A DNA stretch of 14,376 bases from Bifidobacteriaceae bacterium (GTDB taxonomy: Bacteria; Actinomycetota; Actinomycetes; Actinomycetales; WQXJ01): positions 1 to 14,376 of the forward strand of contig JAITLE010000012.1 in the NCBI GenBank assembly GCA_031278075.1. Direction: 5' to 3'. How positions within the stretch are numbered: position 1 is the stretch's first letter; the number at the start of each line of letters is the position of its first letter. Under the pieces are notes generated by a model. The model saw only the letters and a list, made by a program, of their open reading frames with translations, was not told the origin of the DNA and did no database searches. Position numbers and translations under genes: made by a program. This document shows, piece after piece, positions 6,548-11,828 of this stretch.

Positions 6548-7378
6548 TCATCGCATCTCGGTGACTGGGAATCCGTCCATGTCGTCGAAGAGCTTGTTCT
6601 CACCGGCCATGGCCCACACGAAGGAATAGGCGGCGGTGGCGACTCCGGAGTGGATCGACCAGCTGGGGGAGATCACCGCCTGGCCTTCCGCCACCACCAG
6701 GTGCCGAGTCTCGGTCGGCTCGCCGAACAGGTGGAACACGCGCGCGTCGGCTGGCAGGTCGAAGTAGAGGTAGCACTCGGTTCGCCTGTCGTGGGTGTGG
6801 GCGGGCATGGTGTTCCACATGTTGCCGGGGTGGAGGCTGGTGACGCCCATGACGACCTGGCAGGACTGGATGCCGCCGGCGTGGATGTACTGGTTGAGGC
6901 TGCGCCGGTTCGATGTCGTCGGGTCGCCTAGTTCACGCACCGTGCCCTCGCCGGGCTGGGCGAGAGCGGTGGGGTAGGCGGCGTGCGCGGGCGCGGAGAA
7001 GACATAGAACCGCGCGGGCTCCGCGGGGCTGGCGCTGGCGAACTCCACGTCGCCCGCGCCGCGGCCCACGTAGAGGCAGGCGCCGTGGGTCAGCGGGTAG
7101 ACCATCCCGTCCACGGTGGCGCTGCCGGCGCCGCCGACGTTGACGATTCCTGCCTCGCGGTGGTCGAAGAAGGTCGGGCTGCGGAACTCGGGCGGCGCGG
7201 TCAGCGTCAGCGGCGCCGTGGTGGGTGTGACGCCGCCCAGCACTATCCGGTCGTGGTGGGAGTAGACCAGCTTGAGCTGGCCGGGTGAGAAGAGGTCTTC
7301 GACCAGGTAGCGGCGGCGGGCCTCGGCGGTGTCCATGGTGGCGACCTGTTCGGGGCTGGTCGCGTGGCGTTGCTCCAT
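6548..7378 (-). CDS. kduI: 5-dehydro-4-deoxy-D-glucuronate isomerase
   Basis: KduI isomerises 5-keto-4-deoxyuronate (DKI), the open form of the unsaturated uronic acid released from pectin oligomers, to 3-deoxy-D-glycero-2,5-hexodiulosonate (DKII). The 276-residue length matches the family (the E. coli enzyme has 278). The cupin zinc site is intact: H194 and H196 in MPAHTHDRRTECYLYFDLP, E201, and H243 in SWSIHSG. Other landmarks are FFDHREAGIVNVGG, the AGGIQSCQVVMGVT block and the C-terminal MAGENKLFDDMD. The ATG at 7378 is preceded 7 nt upstream by AAAGGAT (7386-7392, minus strand). The gene follows kduD after 38 nt on the same strand, so the two probably form one operon whose products act in consecutive steps. 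Confidence 0.96.
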   Translation of the reverse strand: MEQRHATSPEQVATMDTAEARRRYLVEDLFSPGQLKLVYSHHDRIVLGGVTPTTAPLTLTAPPEFRSPTFFDHREAGIVNVGGAGSATVDGMVYPLTHGACLYVGRGAGDVEFASASPAEPARFYVFSAPAHAAYPTALAQPGEGTVRELGDPTTSNRRSLNQYIHAGGIQSCQVVMGVTSLHPGNMWNTMPAHTHDRRTECYLYFDLPADARVFHLFGEPTETRHLVVAEGQAVISPSWSIHSGVATAAYSFVWAMAGENKLFDDMDGFPVTEMR

Positions 7379-7416
7379 GAGGGGGATCCTTTCGGTTGTC
7401 GGGTCGGGGCGGACTG

Positions 7417-8181
7417 TCAGCGGGTCAACCAGCCGCCGTCGACGGGGATCACGGCGCCGTGCAGGTAGTCGCTGGCGGCGGAGGCCAGGAACACAAGGAC
7501 GCCGGCGAGGTCCCGCGGCGTGCCCCAGCGCCCAGCTGGGATGCGGGCCGCGATGGAGGCCTCGCGGTCAGCGTCCTCCCTGATGGGGCGGGTGTTCTCG
7601 GTGGCCATGTAGCCGGGGGCGATCGCGTTCACGTTGACCCCTGAGGCGGCCCACTCGTTGGCGAGGGCCTTGGTCACGCCGGCCACGGCGTGTTTGGCGG
7701 CGGTGTACGAGGGGACCAGGATGCCGCCCTGGTACGACAGCATCGAAGCGATGTTGACGATCTTGCCGCTGCCTTGGGCGATCATCACGCGCCCGGCGGC
7801 TTGGCTCAAGAAGAACACGGCGTCGAGGTTGATTGTGAGCACGTCGTTCCAGTTGGCGGCGCTGTGTTCGGCGGCGGGTTGACGCCGGATGATCCCGGCG
7901 TTGTTCACCAGGATGTCGAGCCGCCCAAGGCCGGCGACCGCGGTCTCGACGAATCCGGCGAGGTCTTCTGGCGTCGCCTTGGACAGGTCGGCCTGGAGCG
8001 TGATGGCGCGGCGGCCGAGGTCGCGGATCTTGGCGGCGGTCTCGGCGCAGTCGAAAATGTCGAGCACCGCGACGTCGGCGCCGGCCTCGGCTAAGGCGAG
8101 GGCGTGGCCTTGGCCTAGCCCGCGGGCGGCGCCGGTGACGAGGCCGACCCGGCCGGCCAGTGAGAAATCATCGAGAATCAT
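7417..8181 (-). CDS. kduD: 2-dehydro-3-deoxy-D-gluconate 5-dehydrogenase (SDR family)
   Basis: KduD reduces DKII to 2-keto-3-deoxy-D-gluconate with NAD(P)H, the step after KduI. The protein has 254 residues with the classical short-chain dehydrogenase motifs: TGAARGLGQG (16-25), NNAG (93-96), catalytic S146, and YTAAK with Y159 and K163, then NAIAPGYMATENT. The C-terminal SDYLHGAVIPVDGGWLTR matches KduD/gluconate dehydrogenase relatives. The ATG at 8181 is chosen over an in-frame start at 8226 because AAGGAG (8187-8192, minus strand) lies 5 nt upstream and the protein then begins MILDDFSLAGRV as in homologues. Because SDR specificity is hard to read from sequence, the KduD name rests on the partnership with kduI. 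Confidence 0.93.
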   Translation of the reverse strand: MILDDFSLAGRVGLVTGAARGLGQGHALALAEAGADVAVLDIFDCAETAAKIRDLGRRAITLQADLSKATPEDLAGFVETAVAGLGRLDILVNNAGIIRRQPAAEHSAANWNDVLTINLDAVFFLSQAAGRVMIAQGSGKIVNIASMLSYQGGILVPSYTAAKHAVAGVTKALANEWAASGVNVNAIAPGYMATENTRPIREDADREASIAARIPAGRWGTPRDLAGVLVFLASAASDYLHGAVIPVDGGWLTR

Positions 8182-8186
8182 GGTGG

Positions 8187-8192
8187 CTCCTT
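8187..8192 (-). promoter_or_regulatory. Ribosome binding site fixing the kduD start
   Basis: AAGGAG on the minus strand, 5 nt before the ATG at 8181, decides between that start and the longer in-frame candidate at 8226, which has nothing comparable. It is one of the strongest Shine-Dalgarno matches in the window. Confidence 0.75.
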
Positions 8193-8207
8193 GCGGGTGG
8201 GGAGGTG

Positions 8208-8236
8208 TTGACAGCGTCGCGGCCATCGTATTGAAT
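8208..8236 (+). promoter_or_regulatory. Promoter of the GH105 gene
   Basis: A consensus -35 TTGACA (8208-8213) is followed after 17 bp by TTGAAT (8231-8236), which matches TATAAT at four of six positions. The leader to the GH105 ATG would be about 50 nt. The -10 is the first part of the 13-bp element TTGAATCGTTTCA, so a repressor bound there would block RNA polymerase directly. Confidence 0.6.
8225..8230 (-). promoter_or_regulatory. Candidate -10 element for the kduD-kduI-lacI direction
   Basis: TACGAT on the minus strand abuts the 13-bp putative operator, which would then lie in the -35/-10 spacer of the kduD promoter. A good -35 is not evident, so this half of the divergent promoter is weakly supported. 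Confidence 0.3.
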
Positions 8237-8243
8237 CGTTTCA
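8231..8243. promoter_or_regulatory. Putative LacI-family operator, GH105/kduD divergent region
   Basis: TTGAATCGTTTCA contains TGAATCGTTTCA (8232-8243), an inverted repeat matching its own reverse complement at 10 of 12 positions and centred on CG, the hallmark of LacI/GalR-family sites. A copy differing at one base lies at 11766-11778, in front of the lyase gene. It sits between divergent starts of genes for one pathway, overlapping the GH105 -10. The adjacent LacI-family protein is the obvious binder, but binding is inferred. Confidence 0.65.
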
Positions 8244-8293
8244 GATTACAGCACCGGCGGAGATCGCGCCATACCGACTATCAGGAGTCAGCC

Positions 8294-9433
8294 ATGAGAA
8301 TCTGGCCAGTCAAAGACGACCCGCTCTTGGGGGCCCCAGAACGGTTCATCAGCCGCGACGAGCTGAAGGAACTCGTGCGCCGCTTGACGGACAACCTGGT
8401 GAGAATCACGGACGAGACGGGCGAATGCCGGCTCACGCTGGACGACGGCCGGGTGATCGACACGAAAGGCTGGCGGGGCTGGGAGTGGACGCACGGCATC
8501 GGGCTCTATGGCGTGTGGCGCTATTACGAGCAGACGCGCGAGCCGGCGATGCGTCAGGTGATCGACAACTGGTTCGCCGAGCGTTTCCAAGAGGGCGCGA
8601 CGACAAAAAACGTCAACTCGATGGCGCCGTTCCTGACGCTGGCGTTCCGCTACGAGGAGTCGGGCGACGCGACGTGGCTGCCGTGGCTGGACGCGTGGGC
8701 GGAATGGGCGATGCGGGACATGCCGCGCACGCCGCGCGGCGGGATGCAGCACATGACCATCGTCGAGGCGAACCACTGGCAACTGTGGGACGACACGTTG
8801 ATGATGACTGTGCTGCCGCTGGCGAAGATCGGGCTGGTGCTGGGCCGGCCGGCGTACGTCGAAGAGGCGACCTTCCAGTTCCTGACGCATGCGCAGCACC
8901 TGCAGGACCGCGCGACCGGGCTGTGGTTCCACGGCTGGACCTTCGACGGCTGCCACAACTTCGCCGAGGCGAGGTGGGCGCGGGGGAACTCGTGGGCGAC
9001 GATCGCCATCCCCGACTTCTTGGAACTGCTGGATCCGCCGCAGGGCTGTCCGGTGCGGCGGTTCTTGTTGGAGCTGCTGGACGCTCAGGCCAGCGCCTTG
9101 GCGGCGTGCCAGGATGAGACAGGGCTGTGGCACACGCTGCTCGACGATCCGACCTCATACCTCGAGAGCTCGGCCACGGCGGGGTTCGCCTACGGGCTGC
9201 TCAAGGCCGTGCGCCTGGGGTATCTGCCGGCCGCCTACCGGGATGTGGCGGAGCGGGCGGTGCGGGGCGTGATCACCCAGATCTCGGCGGACGGGGAGCT
9301 GCTGGGGGTCTCGACGGGCACGCCGATGGGCCGCGACCTGGAGTTCTACCGGCGCGTGCCGCTCACCGCGATGCCCTTCGGGCAGGCGATGGCCATCTTG
9401 TGCCTCGCGGAGTATCTCAGGACCTATTACTGA
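8294..9433 (+). CDS. Unsaturated rhamnogalacturonyl hydrolase, GH105 (YteR/RhiN-like)
   Basis: GH105 enzymes remove the unsaturated 4-deoxy-galacturonyl residue from the non-reducing end of lyase products, most typically the disaccharide with rhamnose, by hydrating the double bond. The 379-residue length fits single-domain members. Visible family blocks are KGWRGWEWTHGIGLYG (58-73), HWQLWDDTLMM (161-171) with D167 as the expected catalytic Asp, TGLWFHGW (208-215), EARWARGNSWATIAIPDFLE (225-244) and YLESSATAGFAYGLLKAV (289-306). No signal peptide is present, so it should act in the cytoplasm on imported oligosaccharides and feed KduI. The ATG at 8294 has AGGAG (8283-8287) 6 nt upstream. The gene is divergent from kduD, and its 3' end overlaps the convergent GH42 gene by 7 nt. 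Confidence 0.94.
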   Translation: MRIWPVKDDPLLGAPERFISRDELKELVRRLTDNLVRITDETGECRLTLDDGRVIDTKGWRGWEWTHGIGLYGVWRYYEQTREPAMRQVIDNWFAERFQEGATTKNVNSMAPFLTLAFRYEESGDATWLPWLDAWAEWAMRDMPRTPRGGMQHMTIVEANHWQLWDDTLMMTVLPLAKIGLVLGRPAYVEEATFQFLTHAQHLQDRATGLWFHGWTFDGCHNFAEARWARGNSWATIAIPDFLELLDPPQGCPVRRFLLELLDAQASALAACQDETGLWHTLLDDPTSYLESSATAGFAYGLLKAVRLGYLPAAYRDVAERAVRGVITQISADGELLGVSTGTPMGRDLEFYRRVPLTAMPFGQAMAILCLAEYLRTYY

Positions 9434-11535
9434 CCGCTCCTCGGCGGGGCGTCGGCTGAGCCTGGGCGCGCCTCGCGGAGCACGCGGACCGCGCCGGCTG
9501 GGACCTCGAGGGCGCCTTCGGCCCGGGCGCCGGTGAGCAGCTCGACTCCGGTGGCCTGAAGGCTGCACGTCCGGTCGGTGTGGTTGATGGCGAACAGCCA
9601 TGAGGTCTTCGAATCGTCGGACCAGCGCCTGGTCACCTCGACGCCGACAGGGCTGGCGGCTTCCGGCTTGACGCCTGACTCGGCGCTGAGCGCCGCGACC
9701 ACGGCGTCTGCCGCCGCGTCCGGCAGGCGGGTGGTGACATACCAGGCGGCGCCGCCGCCCGCGGTGGGGCGCCGGGTGACGGCTGGGCGGCCGGCGAGGG
9801 GTCCGTCGCCGTAGGCGGCCAGCACCTCGACGCCGGGCTGGGCGCGCGCCTTCTCGGTCCACAGATCGGCGCGCAGGCCGGCGGCGTCGGCGAAGATCTC
9901 GCCCGCGAGAGCCACGCTCTCGCCTTCTTGGAGGGGCCAGAACTCCTCGACGCGCACGCCGACCAGCTCCCGGAACGCCCCCGGATAGCCGCCCAGCCTG
10001 ACGTGTTCCGCCTGGTCGGCGATCCCTGAGAAGTAGGTCACGATGACGCTGGCGCCGCGTTCGGCGGCGGCGGCGATGTTCGCGGCCGCGGCGTCGCTCA
10101 CCAGGTAGAGGGTGGGCGCCACGATCAGGTCGTAGTTGGCGAGATCGCCTGTGGCCGGGGTCATGTCGGCCACGATCCCGGCCCGCCACAACGCGCGGTG
10201 CCACGCCCGCAGCTGGTCGGCGTAGACCAGGGCGGTGGACGGGTGTCCCTCTTGGCCCACGGCCCACCAGCTAGGCCAGTCGAGCACCACGGCGGCGCGG
10301 TTGCGCAGCCGGGCGCCGCGGACCTCGCCGATGGCGCGCAGCGCCCCGCCGAGCGCCACCACATCGCGCCAGACATCCGAATCGACGCCGGCGTGGGGGA
10401 GCATCGCCGAATGGAATTTCTCGGCGCCGAAACGTGATTGGCGCCATTGGAAAAACATTGCCGCGTCGCTGCCGCGGGCCACATGCGCCATCGAATTGCG
10501 GAGCATTTCGCCGGGGAGTTTCGCGCGGTTGCGGGGTTGGAAGTTGACGGCCGATGTCGAGTGCTCCATCAGCATCCAAGGCGCGCCCCGGGCCAGGCCG
10601 CGGGAGATGTCGGCGGCGAACGCCAGGTCGATCTCACGGAGCGGATCGGCGGCCTGCGTGTAGTGATCGTTGGCGATCACATCCACCTCGTCGGCCCAGG
10701 TGAAATAGTCCATCGACCGGACCGACCGGGAGACCATGAAGTTGGTGGTCATGGGGATGTGCGGGGTTATGGCGCGGAGAGTGTCGCGCAGGTCGAGGTA
10801 ATAGTCGAGGAGGGCGTCGGACGAGTAGCGGTCGAAGTCGAGCCGGTGGGCGGGGTTGGCGAAGGTCGGCGTGGCGAGCGGTGGCAGGATCTCCTCGAAG
10901 TCGGAATGGCGCCCCGACCAGAACGCGGCGCCCCAGGCGGCGTTGAGGGCGGCGATGTCCTTGTATTTGGCGCGGAGCCATTCGCGGAAATCGCGGGCGG
11001 CGCTCGGCGAATAGTCGCGGGGGACATGGCAACCGATCTCGTTGTCGACATGCCACATGGCGAGGGCGGGGTGGCGGCCGTAACGCCTGGCCATTTGTTC
11101 GGCCAGTCTCAGCGCGTATGCGCGGTGGAGCGGATGGCTCACGGAATAGGCCTGACGTGAGCCTTGATTCAGCCGGGCGCCGTCGGGGCGCTGGGGGAGG
11201 ATCTCGGGGTGGCGGGAAGTCAGCCAAGGTGGCGGGGACGCCGTCGCAGTCGCGAGCGCGACCTTGATGTCCGCGTGATGCAGGCGATCCATCGTGCGGT
11301 CGAGCCAGCCCCAGTCGAACTCGCCTTCGCGGGGCTCGATGGCGGCCCAGGCGAAGATCGCCAGGCTGACGAGGTTGACGCCGGCTTGCCGCATCAAGGC
11401 GATGTCTTCGGCCTGGAGTTCCTCGGGCCATTGCTCTGGGTTGAAATCACCGCCGAAGGCGAGACCGGTGAAAGCCGCGTTCCAGGGGGCCACCTGGGTC
11501 GGGTCGAAATCCGCGGGCGGGCGGCGCAGCCTCAT
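9427..11535 (-). CDS. Beta-galactosidase, GH42
   Basis: The protein has 702 residues from the ATG at 11535, normal for GH42. The N-terminal TIM barrel begins GLAFGGDFNPEQWPEE (24-39). The acid/base is E166 in MWHVDNEIGCH and the nucleophile is E324 in WMLMEHSTSAVNFQ. Middle and C-terminal regions carry the expected trimerisation (VVLDWPSWWAV onward) and beta-sandwich domains. There is no signal peptide, so it acts inside the cell, probably releasing galactose from galactan side-chain fragments of rhamnogalacturonan I. An in-frame TTG at 11673 would add a 46-residue Arg/Lys-rich extension coded partly by a 9-bp tandem repeat. It lacks a well-placed ribosome binding site and is not expected in the family, so I prefer 11535, although the site before 11535 is also weak. 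Confidence 0.93.
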   Translation of the reverse strand: MRLRRPPADFDPTQVAPWNAAFTGLAFGGDFNPEQWPEELQAEDIALMRQAGVNLVSLAIFAWAAIEPREGEFDWGWLDRTMDRLHHADIKVALATATASPPPWLTSRHPEILPQRPDGARLNQGSRQAYSVSHPLHRAYALRLAEQMARRYGRHPALAMWHVDNEIGCHVPRDYSPSAARDFREWLRAKYKDIAALNAAWGAAFWSGRHSDFEEILPPLATPTFANPAHRLDFDRYSSDALLDYYLDLRDTLRAITPHIPMTTNFMVSRSVRSMDYFTWADEVDVIANDHYTQAADPLREIDLAFAADISRGLARGAPWMLMEHSTSAVNFQPRNRAKLPGEMLRNSMAHVARGSDAAMFFQWRQSRFGAEKFHSAMLPHAGVDSDVWRDVVALGGALRAIGEVRGARLRNRAAVVLDWPSWWAVGQEGHPSTALVYADQLRAWHRALWRAGIVADMTPATGDLANYDLIVAPTLYLVSDAAAANIAAAAERGASVIVTYFSGIADQAEHVRLGGYPGAFRELVGVRVEEFWPLQEGESVALAGEIFADAAGLRADLWTEKARAQPGVEVLAAYGDGPLAGRPAVTRRPTAGGGAAWYVTTRLPDAAADAVVAALSAESGVKPEAASPVGVEVTRRWSDDSKTSWLFAINHTDRTCSLQATGVELLTGARAEGALEVPAGAVRVLREARPGSADAPPRSGQ

Positions 11536-11553
11536 GGCGTGGGCCTGGTGGGG

Positions 11554-11580
11554 CTTGCGGGCCTTGCGGGCCTTGCGGCG
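11554..11580. repeat. 9-bp tandem repeat upstream of the GH42 start
   Basis: CTTGCGGGC occurs at 11554-11562 and again at 11563-11571, with a third copy at 11572-11580 differing only at its last two bases. It lies 19-45 bp upstream of the GH42 ATG. If the longer TTG start were used it would encode the repeated Lys-Ala-Arg pattern. Otherwise it is part of the 5' leader. Confidence 0.75.
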
Positions 11581-11741
11581 TCTGGCCGTGTCGGGCCAGG
11601 CCAGATGCTGTTTAGCGGGCCGCCGCGGCGTCGCCGCGACGCGCTGGGCCGAGTCAGCCCGCCCCTGCTCCAAACGGTCAAGACCGCCTCCCGAACGCTG
11701 CTTGGTCTGCGCGCGGGTTGAAACTCGCGGTCGCAGAAGGG

Positions 11742-11771
11742 TTGACCCTGCCAGGCGACCAGTGATTGAAT
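11742..11771 (+). promoter_or_regulatory. Promoter of the rhamnogalacturonan lyase gene
   Basis: TTGACC (11742-11747) and TTGAAT (11766-11771) are separated by 18 bp. This is the same arrangement as the GH105 promoter (TTGACA, 17 bp, TTGAAT), and again the -10 is the start of the shared 13-bp element. The leader to the ATG at 11829 would be about 50 nt. The repeated architecture is stronger evidence than either match alone. Confidence 0.55.
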
Positions 11772-11778
11772 CCTTTCA
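11766..11778. promoter_or_regulatory. Putative LacI-family operator, lyase/GH42 divergent region
   Basis: TTGAATCCTTTCA matches the element at 8231-8243 at 12 of 13 positions. The outer arms TGAA and TTCA are kept and only the central CG is changed to CC, which may weaken binding. It lies 51 bp before the lyase ATG and between the divergent lyase and GH42 genes. A further half-like TTGAAAC occurs at 11718-11724. The rest of the 293-bp gap between GH42 and the lyase shows no other gene. Confidence 0.6.
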
Positions 11779-11828
11779 CATCGCCACTCGGCGAACGTAT
11801 CACACCCTACTGATCAGAGAGTGGGCAC

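Noticed and set aside
7386..7393. ATCCTTTC between kduI and kduD, identical to part of the 11766-11778 element
   Set aside because: It is the complement of the kduI ribosome binding site (AAAGGAT), lacks the TTGA and TCA arms, and is therefore explained without an operator.
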